DNA of 64,000 nucleotides, taken from assembly GCA_016929095.1 (NCBI GenBank), contig JAFGJM010000011.1, positions 1 to 64,000 on the forward strand. The letters run 5' to 3'. The notes under the pieces are model-generated. The model ran no database searches. It was not told where the DNA came from and saw nothing but the letters and a program-made list of their open reading frames with translations. The DNA comes from Anaerolineales bacterium (lineage in GTDB: Bacteria; Chloroflexota; Anaerolineae; Anaerolineales; UBA4823). Position 1 is the first letter of the stretch, and every line of letters starts with the position of its first letter. Below are positions 17,977 to 26,364 of the stretch, one piece after another. A program made the position numbers and the translations under genes.

Positions 17977-18005
17977 GAATGTGTCATAGTATAAATGATG
18001 TCTGT

Positions 18006-18057
18006 AGTAACGACTTCAGTCGTTTATTAATTGTATAAAACGACTAAAGTCGTTACT
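18006..18057. repeat. Inverted repeat, 20-base arms
   Basis: AGTAACGACTTCAGTCGTTT (18006-18025) and its inverted partner at 18038-18057 differ at one position, with a 12-base AT loop. It lies just after the beta-helix gene and may serve as a bidirectional terminator. Each arm is itself nearly palindromic (ACGACTTCAGTCGT). Confidence 0.7.
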
Positions 18058-18526
18058 TCAATTTAATCTTTTTTACATATTTTTTTCTTCTCAATCACAC
18101 CCCACCCCTCCCCTTACTTTTTTTGGAATATACATGAAGGGCATTTGTTGAATTGTAAGAATAGTGATTGATTGACCAGACTTGATCATGTTGATTTTTA
18201 ATAAATTTCAATCATCATATTTATACATAATCAAGAATACAAACGGTGGGTTTTAACACCCCAACTTTCCTCTCTGTTGACGGGGAGGAAGCTAGGGTGG
18301 GGCTGGTTTAAACAGTACTCTACCAATTCATAATATGTGATTGAAAAGCAGAAAATTGATTTTAAGAAAGAACAAATACAGGGTTTTTACCGCTTATCCC
18401 GAGATAAGGGATCAATTCCAAAATACGCTGTCATATTTTATTCTATGGATTGAATTTGGCAAACAAAATCGAATCCGCCCTAACTGGGAAAATCTAAAAA
18501 GTCAAAGGCAACTCTACACTAAAAAC
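18058..18526. other. Non-coding interval with a weak GC-rich palindrome
   Basis: Part of the 1259-base gene-free stretch 17977-19235. Around 18240-18310 an imperfect palindrome (GGTTTTAACACCCC against GGGGTGG...AAACC-type sequence) is visible. An 88-codon frame from 18341 has no ribosome site or recognisable protein and is not called. Confidence 0.4.
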
Positions 18527-18527
18527 A

Positions 18528-18562
18528 TCCCGCAGGTTCGAATCCTGTGGGAGGTTTTTTTT
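18528..18562 (+). terminator. T-arm-like hairpin followed by a T tract
   Basis: TCCCGCAGG-TTCGAAT-CCTGTGGGA followed by GG and nine Ts. The loop is exactly a tRNA T-loop, and the lower stem could be the 3' end of a tRNA. No D-arm or anticodon arm precedes it, so this is at most a tRNA 3' remnant. It would work as a terminator. Confidence 0.45.
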
Positions 18563-18681
18563 TATACGCAGCAATTTCCTATCATTTCAATGTCCCCGTT
18601 AAGTTGAAAATCGCATGGAATAATCTTAATAATCCTTTTCAGGCATATAACCAACTATATTGGTTATAAATACCAATTTCC

Positions 18682-18820
18682 GTAGGGGCTGTCTATAAAG
18701 TCAATTTTGTCATGTTGCACGAAGTGTGTTTCACGAAGCGAAGCGAAACATCTCACATTATCATAGTGTAGACCCTTCGCTTCGCTCAGGGTGACAGGCT
18801 TCTTTTGGGACAGCCCCTAC
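18682..18820 (-). mobile_element. MITE-like element family A, copy 3 (complete, perfect ends)
   Basis: Bounded by perfect 12-base inverted repeats GTAGGGGCTGTC and GACAGCCCCTAC, 139 bases in all. The internal blocks are those of copies 1 and 2, in reverse orientation. No ORF; it is presumably mobilised in trans, if at all. Confidence 0.75.
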
Positions 18821-18908
18821 CGGGAAATTTCAATAATGCCAAATTGAGTGAAACATAAATATTAATGACCATAAAAAAATCTAGCTACCCTACACTTTTA
18901 ATTTTCTG

Positions 18909-19032
18909 TCATTGCGAAGGGCGTTCGTTGCCCTGAAGCAATCTAGAATCTGTAAAAATAGACGTTCATTAAGAAGATTGCTTCAGTCGCATAGTTTTCA
19001 CTGAACGAAGTGAATGTGCTCCTTCGCAATGA
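18909..19032. mobile_element. Folded MITE-like element family B, copy 2
   Basis: Perfect 12-base terminal inverted repeats TCATTGCGAAGG (18909-18920) and CCTTCGCAATGA (19021-19032), with an inner 10-base inverted pair GAAGCAATCT (18935-18944) and AGATTGCTTC (18975-18984). The whole element can fold as one long hairpin. Confidence 0.7.
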
Positions 19033-19073
19033 TAATTCGCAAATAGTATAATCATGCGACATTACCCCTTGGA

Positions 19074-19212
19074 AGGAGGTTTGACAAGCTAACATGAAGG
19101 TCAGCATTAATATAATCGAGCTTGTATTTTGCGTACCTCCTGACAGGACGTTATAACTAACCCATTCAGACTTTTTGAACGCAGGTGTGCAATTATACGC
19201 CTGCGTTTTTTT
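19074..19212 (+). ncRNA. Candidate structured leader with terminator before the GNAT gene
   Basis: Two nested stems: AGGAGGT (19074-19080) with ACCTCCT (19135-19141), and ACAAGCT (19084-19090) with AGCTTGT (19119-19125), closing a 28-base loop. They are followed by a terminator, AACGCAGG (19178-19185) with CCTGCGTT (19200-19207), and a T run, only 24 bases before the start codon at 19236. This is a riboswitch or attenuator layout, but I recognise no known class. A TATAAT at 19111-19116 lies inside the loop, so an alternative is a promoter within this segment and a short terminator-bearing leader. Confidence 0.4.
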
Positions 19213-19235
19213 GTTTATCATAGGAAAAACCAACG

Positions 19236-20198
19236 ATGAATATTCGTAAATTTACATCTGATGACTATGCTGCCATCGTGGAAATCCGCAACAGCCTCAA
19301 TATTGTCTGGCCTGCCTGGCCGAAAGACCCCGAAACTTGGATGGAGATTGACCGCAACCGCGATCCCAAGTGCCTGTATCAACGCTGGGTGGCTGAGGAA
19401 GAAGGCAAAGTGGTGGGCGCTGCTTCTTTTGGGCGCCGTTTGGATGATTTTCACCCACAGAAGTTTTATATCAATATCCAGGTGCTGGAGGCTTACCGCC
19501 GACACGGGATTGGAACGGCTTTGTATAAGCAATTGATGAAAGAATTACAGCCATACGATCCGATAATCCTGCGCACCGATATCCTGGAAAATCAATTACA
19601 GAGCTATCCCTTCGTGCAAAAACGCGGTTTTAAAGAAGTATGGCGGGAAACACCTGTCCACCTGGATGTTGCAGGGTGCGATTTATCAACCTATGCAGAT
19701 CTCGAAATAACTCTTAAAGCCGAGGGCATTTCAATCAAATCTTTACATGATATAAAAAACAACCAGGATCGCGACCGTAGAGTCTACGACCTTTATATGG
19801 AACTAGCCAAAGATATGCCCAGCGAGTTGCCGGAATTCACCATCATCCCCTATGAAGATTGGGTAAAAATAACGCTTGAAGATCCTACAACCAGCCCGCA
19901 GGCTTTCTTTATTGCCGTTCATAAGGATCAATACATTGCGTTGCATGAAACGGTTATCGAAATGTCTGACCGTGCCTTATTAGGCGGCTTGCTTGGAACG
20001 CTGCCTGCCTTTCGCAATAAGCATATCGGACTGGCGCTCATTCTGCGAGCCATAAAATTCGCACAGAATCATAATATCCCCGTTTTTAAAACCTGCACTG
20101 CCATTACCAACAATCCGATGCAGAATTTATTTAATAAATTAGGTTTCACCCGAGATCCGGAATGGCTGCAATGCGAAAAAGTGATAACCCCGTCTTGA
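19236..20198 (+). CDS. Tandem GNAT-domain N-acetyltransferase
   Basis: A 320-residue protein made of two acetyltransferase folds. Domain 1 (about residues 1-150) has a clear acetyl-CoA loop RRHGIGTALYKQL after INIQVLEAY and the typical end FVQKRGFKEV. Domain 2 (about 160-315) has RNKHIGLALILRAI and NPMQNLFNKLGFTRD. In such doubled proteins one domain is often catalytic and the other structural; here domain 1 keeps the better R/Q-x-x-G-x-G/A loop (R-H-G-I-G). AGGA lies upstream of the ATG. It is preceded by a possible attenuator and followed by a strong terminator, so it is monocistronic. The acceptor is unknown; antibiotic or amino-acid acetylation is possible. Confidence 0.88.
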   Translation: MNIRKFTSDDYAAIVEIRNSLNIVWPAWPKDPETWMEIDRNRDPKCLYQRWVAEEEGKVVGAASFGRRLDDFHPQKFYINIQVLEAYRRHGIGTALYKQLMKELQPYDPIILRTDILENQLQSYPFVQKRGFKEVWRETPVHLDVAGCDLSTYADLEITLKAEGISIKSLHDIKNNQDRDRRVYDLYMELAKDMPSELPEFTIIPYEDWVKITLEDPTTSPQAFFIAVHKDQYIALHETVIEMSDRALLGGLLGTLPAFRNKHIGLALILRAIKFAQNHNIPVFKTCTAITNNPMQNLFNKLGFTRDPEWLQCEKVITPS

Positions 20199-20237
20199 TG
20201 GCTTGAATCTGATACAATGAATAAATGATATGTACTG

Positions 20238-20274
20238 AAAGCCCTCCTTACTGCGTGGAGGGCTTTATTTTTAG
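20238..20274 (+). terminator. Rho-independent terminator of the GNAT gene
   Basis: AAAGCCCTCC (20238-20247) pairs perfectly with GGAGGGCTTT (20257-20266) across a 9-base loop, followed by ATTTTTA. The rest of the 20199-20547 gap shows only AT-rich sequence. Confidence 0.85.
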
Positions 20275-20547
20275 AGGGGTAAATGTAGAGAAATAGGTAG
20301 AATTGCTTTCATTCATATACTTTATAAAAAAAATATAACAAGCTTATTAATTTTCTTCGGTTATTTTCTCAAAGAAGTTTCTATTATCGAAAACTTACTC
20401 TTCGTAACCCACCCACTCATTCCTCGCCATAAGCGGGAAGGGAGCGAGAGTACTGAAAACAAAAAACTGACATCCTTTTCCTGCTCATTTGGTGGCATAA
20501 TCATCAGTATAAAATCATGAAATTATCGAAATGGATGAGGTATTGTT

Positions 20548-22467
20548 ATGGGATTTCACCACGGTTTACATGGCATTCTCCGTTCTACAGATGAAAAGCC
20601 AAAAATAACCCGAGATCTTCTCCAACGGGTATTGAGTTTTGCAAAACCCTACCGCTGGCTGATTTTCAGTATGTTATTGCTGATATTAGCAAATACAGGG
20701 TTGACGCTGCTTACACCCCTCATTTTACGGGATTTGATCGACCACACCATCCCGGCAGGCAATGTTCAGCGCTTGATATGGTTGGCGATAGCTCTCTTGC
20801 TGATACCCGCTTTTGTGGGTGGGCTCAATGTTACTCAGCGTCGAATAAACGCCCGTATCGGTGAGGGGGTGATCTACGATTTGCGTCTGGCGCTGTATGC
20901 CAGTTTGCAGCGTATGTCTTTACGCTTCTTCACCAACACCAAAGTGGGCGAATTGATGAGTCGTCTCAACAACGACGTGGTAGGGGCGCAAAATGCCATC
21001 AGCAGCACCATTGTGGGCATCGTTACCCAAATCATCCAGGCGACGGCGGTGTTGCTCGTAATGTTGACTCTTGAATGGCGGCTTACAATTATCAGTGTGA
21101 TCATCATGCCGTTATTCATCTTCGCTGCCCGCTCATTGGGTACTCGTTTACGTGATATGGCCCGTAAACAGATGGAAGCCAATGCAAAAATGAACGCCGT
21201 CATGCATGAAACCCTCAACATCGGCGGTGCTCTGTTGGTCAAGCTATTTGGTCGCCGGCAATTGGAAATCGAGCGTTTTGGGCAGCGTGCCGCACAGGTT
21301 CGTGACCTGGGCGTGGAACGCGCCTTCACCGGCTCGATCTTTATGGCGATTATCGGTTTGATCAGCGCCGTAGGCACTGCCCTGGTGTATGGACTGGGAG
21401 GTTATTTCGTCATTCAAGGAGCTTTCACCATCGGCACCATCGTGGCATTTGGCGCATATTTGGGCAGCCTGTATAGCGCTCTGCAAGGTCTGGCGAACGC
21501 TCCGGTGGAATTTGCCACCTCAATGGTCAGTTTTGAGCGCGTGTTTGAAGTGATCGATCTACCGGTGGATATCCCTGAAAAACAGAAAGCCATCGAACTT
21601 AAAGAAATCCGGGGGGAGATTGTATTCGAAAATGTCTCGTTTAAATACGAAACCGGGGATGAAATTTTACTAAGCGATGTTCACCGCTATGGTAGTATGG
21701 AAAATGTCACAGCAGTACTATCGGGGACTCAGGTAAAAACGGAAGATGAAGAAGTTGCCTTACGTAGCCAGGCGCGCAGTATCGCTCTCGAAGAAATCAG
21801 TTTCAAAGCTTCTCCTGGACAACTTGTGGCGCTGGTGGGACCAAGCGGAGCTGGTAAAACTACCCTCACTTATCTCATCCCGCGTTTGTACGATCCCAAT
21901 GCGGGATGCATCCGCATCGATGGACACGATCTTCGAGACCTGACTCTCGAATCATTATCGGCGCAAATCGGAATGGTTACCCAAGAAACCTATCTATTCC
22001 ACGATACCATCCGCACCAACCTGCAATATGCTCGCTTGAATGCCACTCAAGAAGAATTAGAAACCGCCTGCCAGGTAGCCAATATCCATGATTTTATCCA
22101 GGGACTTCCCGATCGCTACGATACCATTGTCGGCGAGCGCGGCTACCGTTTGAGCGGCGGCGAGAAACAGCGCATTGCATTAGCCCGGGTGATCCTGAAA
22201 AATCCCCGCATTTTAGTACTCGATGAAGCCACCAGCAGCCTGGATAGTGAATCGGAAGCCTTGATCCAGGATGCACTGCGCTATGTATTAGCCCAGCGTA
22301 CCAGCATCGTCATTGCCCACCGCTTGAGTACCATTCTGGCGGCAGATCTGATCCTGGTCATGGATCGGGGGAAAATCGTCGAATCCGGCAACCATAGCCA
22401 CCTGTTAGAGCAAGGCGGTCTTTATGCGCATCTGTATAAAACACAGTTTCAAAAAGACGATCAATAA
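20548..22467 (+). CDS. ABC exporter half-transporter (permease fused to ATPase)
   Basis: A 639-residue MsbA/LmrA-type exporter. The six-helix membrane domain covers about residues 30-330, with the intracellular-loop motif MSRLNNDV. The ATPase has Walker A GPSGAGKT, signature LSGGEKQR, Walker B ILVLDEATSSLD with an intact catalytic Glu, and the switch His in IVIAHRLST, so a homodimer could be fully active. Odd: about 35-40 extra residues (around 380-410, including HRYGSMENVTAVLSGTQVK) lie between the A-loop region and the strand before Walker A, where relatives have a short turn. GAGG precedes the ATG. The substrate is unknown (lipid or drug). No partner gene is adjacent. Confidence 0.93.
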   Translation: MGFHHGLHGILRSTDEKPKITRDLLQRVLSFAKPYRWLIFSMLLLILANTGLTLLTPLILRDLIDHTIPAGNVQRLIWLAIALLLIPAFVGGLNVTQRRINARIGEGVIYDLRLALYASLQRMSLRFFTNTKVGELMSRLNNDVVGAQNAISSTIVGIVTQIIQATAVLLVMLTLEWRLTIISVIIMPLFIFAARSLGTRLRDMARKQMEANAKMNAVMHETLNIGGALLVKLFGRRQLEIERFGQRAAQVRDLGVERAFTGSIFMAIIGLISAVGTALVYGLGGYFVIQGAFTIGTIVAFGAYLGSLYSALQGLANAPVEFATSMVSFERVFEVIDLPVDIPEKQKAIELKEIRGEIVFENVSFKYETGDEILLSDVHRYGSMENVTAVLSGTQVKTEDEEVALRSQARSIALEEISFKASPGQLVALVGPSGAGKTTLTYLIPRLYDPNAGCIRIDGHDLRDLTLESLSAQIGMVTQETYLFHDTIRTNLQYARLNATQEELETACQVANIHDFIQGLPDRYDTIVGERGYRLSGGEKQRIALARVILKNPRILVLDEATSSLDSESEALIQDALRYVLAQRTSIVIAHRLSTILAADLILVMDRGKIVESGNHSHLLEQGGLYAHLYKTQFQKDDQ

Positions 22468-22702
22468 ATATTTTCGGTGAAATCTTCGATATGACACCCC
22501 TTCAACGAACCAAACAGATATTCATCCAAGTAAATAATTAGTCTAACCGATCATAATAATTTTTTAACACACTGATTTTACATAAAGATTATAATCGCCG
22601 GTAACCTATTTCACCTCAAGCTTCAAGGGGTGCGTATTAATTTTCAGCGAAATACTTTCGATAATAACCAGCCAAAATTAAATAAAACGAGGAACCATCG
22701 AA

Positions 22703-24433
22703 ATGAAAAAGCCTTATTCTCTCCTCATTGTTTTGCTTTTAACCCTCATTACATTTACCTCGGCTTACGGCAGTTTTTTATCCAATGCCTTGCCTGCAGA
22801 AGGTACACCGCCTGCCAATAATTGGGCGAATTATGATCTGGTTCCCATCCCCATGTGGGGCGGCGTAGATAGTGATGTCTACGCTCTGGCTGTGGATGGC
22901 AGCGGCAACCTATATGCCGGGGGGGCGTTCAGTGAATACGCCGGCGCATGTTTCTATCCCGCCGGAGGCACCGACTGTAAATACATCGCTAAATGGAACG
23001 GTTCATCGTGGAGCGCCCTGGAAACCGGGATGAACAATATTGTTCATTCCATTGCGGTAGACAACAGCGGCAATGTTTACGCAGCAGGCACTTTTACCAG
23101 TGCGGGAAGTTGCACCAGCGGCTGTAATTACATCGCCAAGTGGAACGGTTCAACCTGGAGCGCCCTGGGGAGCGGGATGAACGACGTCGTGGATTCCCTG
23201 GCAATTGATAGCAGCGGCAACCTGTACGCCGGGGGAGAATTCACCAGCGCCGGATCCTGTACCAGCGGTTGCAACTTCATCGCCAAATGGGATGGTTCGA
23301 ATTGGAGCAGCGTTGGCAGCGGAATGACCAGTGGTTACGGGGTCTACTCACTGGTTTTTGATTCATCCGGTGTCTTGTATGCGGGAGGAAACTTCTTCGG
23401 CGCCGGAAGCTGCAGCGCATTGAGTGGCTGTGAATATATGGCTAAATGGGATGGGTCTGCCTGGAGCGTCATAGGCGGAAGAGCTGGCTGGATTATTTAC
23501 GATCTGGCGGTGGATAGCAATAATAACCTCTACGCCGGGGGTATATTCACCTCGATGCCCGGCTGCATCAGCGGTTGTAATCGCGTGGCAAAATGGGATG
23601 GTTCCACCTGGAGCGCTTTAAGCACAGGGATGTCTGTAAGCGGTGCCATAGTCTACAGTGTGGCACTGGATAGCACTGGTAACCTGTATGCGGGTGGTAA
23701 TTTCTCTACAGCCGGAACCTGTTCATCCGGGTGTGTCGGCATCGCCCGCTGGGATGGCTCTACATGGACTCCCCTAGGCAATGGCTTGTACGACTATGAC
23801 ACCGGATATGCCAGCGCAGCCAGGTTTCTGGCTTATGACGGGCGTGGTCGAATGTACGTGGGAGGCTATTTCACCCGTACCGATAACAAACGGGTGAGGT
23901 ACGTCTCTTATTGGACAGCCGGTGAAGGACAATGTGGTTTGGTCGAAGGGGGTGATTACACCTTTTATTCCGGCAATATGCCGGTGGATATTCACATTAA
24001 CACCCTTGGAACACTCGATTGCCTGAGTATGCAGCGATTCAACAAAAACCACCCCAATGCCCAATCCTACCAACAAACAGGATATTACTGGTCCCTTAGA
24101 GGACTGGATAGCAGCAACAACACCGCAACCGGTTTTGATATCCAGATGACCTTGCCCTACACCTCCGCAGATGCCAACGATGCGCTTTGTCGCTGGATGG
24201 ATGATGAATGGAAATGCAACACTTCCAGTTATGTTGCCAATACATCGGTTACCGTGGATCACGTTACCCATTTCTCTGATTGGGCGGTGGGAAATAACGC
24301 CCCCACCGCAGTAATCCTGGATAATTTCAATGCTGCGCCTGAATCGCATTATCCATGGATTATTTTGACATTAGTCGGGATGGGATTATTTATAGCTGTA
24401 ATCCTGACTAAACTCAGGCAGCTTTATCTCTAA
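22703..24433 (+). CDS. Exported seven-repeat propeller protein with C-terminal membrane anchor
   Basis: The signal peptide is MKKPYSLLIVLLLTLITFTS with cleavage near AYG. Six clear repeats of about 55 residues and one worn repeat follow, each of the form VDxSGNLYAGGxFTSAG, then C-x3-GC, then IAKWDGSTWSALGSGM; a conserved Cys pair per repeat suggests disulphides. A beta-domain (about residues 420-540) ends HVTHFSDWAVGNNAPTAVIL and is followed by one membrane helix (YPWIILTLVGMGLFIAVIL) and a basic tail. The same SDW-PTAVxL-helix ending occurs in the protein at 46810-48633. GAGGAA precedes the ATG. Surface location is likely; the ligand is unknown. Confidence 0.82.
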   Translation: MKKPYSLLIVLLLTLITFTSAYGSFLSNALPAEGTPPANNWANYDLVPIPMWGGVDSDVYALAVDGSGNLYAGGAFSEYAGACFYPAGGTDCKYIAKWNGSSWSALETGMNNIVHSIAVDNSGNVYAAGTFTSAGSCTSGCNYIAKWNGSTWSALGSGMNDVVDSLAIDSSGNLYAGGEFTSAGSCTSGCNFIAKWDGSNWSSVGSGMTSGYGVYSLVFDSSGVLYAGGNFFGAGSCSALSGCEYMAKWDGSAWSVIGGRAGWIIYDLAVDSNNNLYAGGIFTSMPGCISGCNRVAKWDGSTWSALSTGMSVSGAIVYSVALDSTGNLYAGGNFSTAGTCSSGCVGIARWDGSTWTPLGNGLYDYDTGYASAARFLAYDGRGRMYVGGYFTRTDNKRVRYVSYWTAGEGQCGLVEGGDYTFYSGNMPVDIHINTLGTLDCLSMQRFNKNHPNAQSYQQTGYYWSLRGLDSSNNTATGFDIQMTLPYTSADANDALCRWMDDEWKCNTSSYVANTSVTVDHVTHFSDWAVGNNAPTAVILDNFNAAPESHYPWIILTLVGMGLFIAVILTKLRQLYL

Positions 24434-24471
24434 GGAAAATCAGGGAAATGAATCTCACCAACATCTTTGTT

Positions 24472-24921
24472 TCAAGAAGGGCGAATATCCACTTTAGCAG
24501 CGGATTCGATCAATCTCGGAAGGGTTGAAACCAGGCATTCGCGGTCTTCAGGCGATAACTCAGAAAACAACTGTTCAACCCAGGCGCGGTGCATTGACAA
24601 GCTTTCCAAAATAATTCGCTGCCCTAACTCGGTCAAATCGACCATCCGCACCCGCCGATCTCCAGGAAATTCCTTGCGCTCCACAACACCTAGTTGAACC
24701 ATCCTCTCGATCATCTGGCTGGTTCCGGGGGGTGAAATTTGCATTGTTTCGCAAAGATGACTCACATCGCGCGGCCCGCTGTAATACAAGTGCAACAAAA
24801 CATTCATCTGAGCCAATGTCAACCCGGTTCGTCGAGTAAGACGCGTAATATCATGCAATGCGAGCATTAGCGATGTTTTCAACCAATCCATCAATAGTGC
24901 CGTCAAGTCATTATCCATCAT
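24472..24921 (-). CDS. MarR-family transcriptional regulator
   Basis: A 149-residue winged-helix repressor. Seen: the recognition region VSHLCETMQISPPGTSQMIE, the wing KEFPGDRRVRMVDLTELG, and a dimerisation C-terminus. Two adjacent ATG codons start it; the first is used here. It is divergent from an MFS pump whose -10 box is covered by a perfect 22-base palindrome, making this the probable repressor of the pump, relieved by a drug or phenolic ligand (family knowledge). It is not obviously co-transcribed with anything on its strand. Confidence 0.93.
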   Translation of the reverse strand: MMDNDLTALLMDWLKTSLMLALHDITRLTRRTGLTLAQMNVLLHLYYSGPRDVSHLCETMQISPPGTSQMIERMVQLGVVERKEFPGDRRVRMVDLTELGQRIILESLSMHRAWVEQLFSELSPEDRECLVSTLPRLIESAAKVDIRPS

Positions 24922-24960
24922 TCCGTTTCACCCATATACACCAGAAACTGGTAACCAGGA

Positions 24961-25006
24961 TTGACACATGTTTTCCCATCGATTATAGTTAATATATATT
25001 AACTAT
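24961..25006 (+). promoter_or_regulatory. Pump promoter with perfect 22-bp MarR-type operator
   Basis: TTGACA (24961-24966), 17 bases, TATAGT (24984-24989). A perfect palindrome at 24985-25006, half-site ATAGTTAATAT, begins inside the -10 box. It lies between the divergent MarR and MFS genes. Confidence 0.78.
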
Positions 25007-25060
25007 TAATATATATGAATTATACTTGAAAAATCATTTTGGACCATAGGACTTTATTGC

Positions 25061-26302
25061 ATGAAAAATCAAGCTACACCGATCGCAATTTTATTTGCCT
25101 CATTAGTCATTATTATGTTAGGGTTTGGTATAGCCATTCCCTTGTTGCCGTTTTACATCACCCATTTCGGCGCTTCAGCCAGCGCGCTTGGGCTGATGAT
25201 GGCGTTGTATTCTCTAATGCAATTCATTTTTGCGCCTATGTGGGGCCGATTTTCCGACCGCGCAGGGCGTAAACCGATCCTGTTAATCGGAATCGTTGGC
25301 TATTTCATCTCATTTATGCTGCAAGGGCTGGCTCAGAATATCACCCACTTGCTAGTAGCGCGCACCCTGGCAGGCATACTTACCTCTGCAACGCTGCCCA
25401 CTGCCATGGCATATATGGTGGATATCACCAGTGAGGAAGACCGTTCCAAGGGGGCGGGTTTAATGGGCGCTGCCATGGGGGTTGGTATGATCTTTGGTCC
25501 TATGCTGGGAGGTTTGCTCACTGGCCTGACCCTGCCATTGCCGGAATCGATCACCCGATTGTTGCAGGTGACAACCGATGCATCGACCGGGGAATTGATC
25601 AATCTTTCCATCCCCTTCTTTGCCAGCGCCTTGTTAGCATTAATCGCCATCCCTTTCATACTCACCTTGCTGCCCGAATCGCTTCCGGCTGAAAAGAAGC
25701 ATATCACCCCTGTCACAGCCCGTGAATCACGCGTCAGTCAATTGTTCAACAGCTTGCGTGGACCCATTGGTTTTCTATACCTGATGGCATTTCTTCTGGC
25801 GTTTGCTCTGTCGAATATGGAATCGATCGTCGGGATGTACGGAAAAGACCGCTTCAGTATGAATCCAACCGAATTGGGCATTATGATGGGCGGCATTGGA
25901 ATTCTTACCGTCCTTCAGCAAGGGATTGTCATCGGTCCATTGACCCGTAAATTTACCGAAGCCAAAGTAATCCGCGGCGGTTTAATTATCAGCATCATCG
26001 GTTTTTCACTCATGGCTTTTGCGTTTAGCAAGTGGACATTGGTAGCTGCAACATTATTTTTCTGCTTTGGTAATGCTCTATTACAACCCAGCGTTACCGC
26101 ACTAGTTTCGAAACGCGCCAAGGGCGGACAGGGGGCAGCGATGGGCATGAACAATTCATTCCAATCGTTGGGCAGGGCAACCGGTCCGTTATGGGCTGGT
26201 GTTGCCTATGACATATACGCCACCCTATCGTTCTGGACAGGCGCTTTCATTCAATTGATCGCCTTGCTTTATTCTCTCAAAGTGCTGCGGGACGAAAAAT
26301 AA
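25061..26302 (+). CDS. MFS efflux pump, DHA1 (TetA-like) type
   Basis: A 413-residue, 12-helix drug:proton antiporter. Motif A GRFSDRAGRKP follows helix 2. Motif C appears as GAAMGVGMIFGPMLGG in helix 5, the signature of antiporters. It is close in layout to class TetA(B)/YcxA-like pumps, but the substrate cannot be fixed. The promoter carries a palindromic operator and the gene is divergent from marR, a classic repressor-pump pair. No terminator is obvious before the convergent ABC cluster. Confidence 0.92.
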   Translation: MKNQATPIAILFASLVIIMLGFGIAIPLLPFYITHFGASASALGLMMALYSLMQFIFAPMWGRFSDRAGRKPILLIGIVGYFISFMLQGLAQNITHLLVARTLAGILTSATLPTAMAYMVDITSEEDRSKGAGLMGAAMGVGMIFGPMLGGLLTGLTLPLPESITRLLQVTTDASTGELINLSIPFFASALLALIAIPFILTLLPESLPAEKKHITPVTARESRVSQLFNSLRGPIGFLYLMAFLLAFALSNMESIVGMYGKDRFSMNPTELGIMMGGIGILTVLQQGIVIGPLTRKFTEAKVIRGGLIISIIGFSLMAFAFSKWTLVAATLFFCFGNALLQPSVTALVSKRAKGGQGAAMGMNNSFQSLGRATGPLWAGVAYDIYATLSFWTGAFIQLIALLYSLKVLRDEK

Positions 26303-26364
26303 AAAAAAACATATCACCGATTCGTAATCCCCTCTCTCATTTCCTCCCCACAAACAGGGAGGCA

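Noticed and set aside
18341-18607. 88-codon frame in the gene-poor stretch
   Set aside because: No ribosome site, no recognisable protein, and it spans the T-arm-like hairpin.
19075-19116. TTGACA at 19081 as the -35 of the TATAAT at 19111
   Set aside because: The 24-base spacer is too long for a standard promoter; the TATAAT is mentioned only as an alternative.
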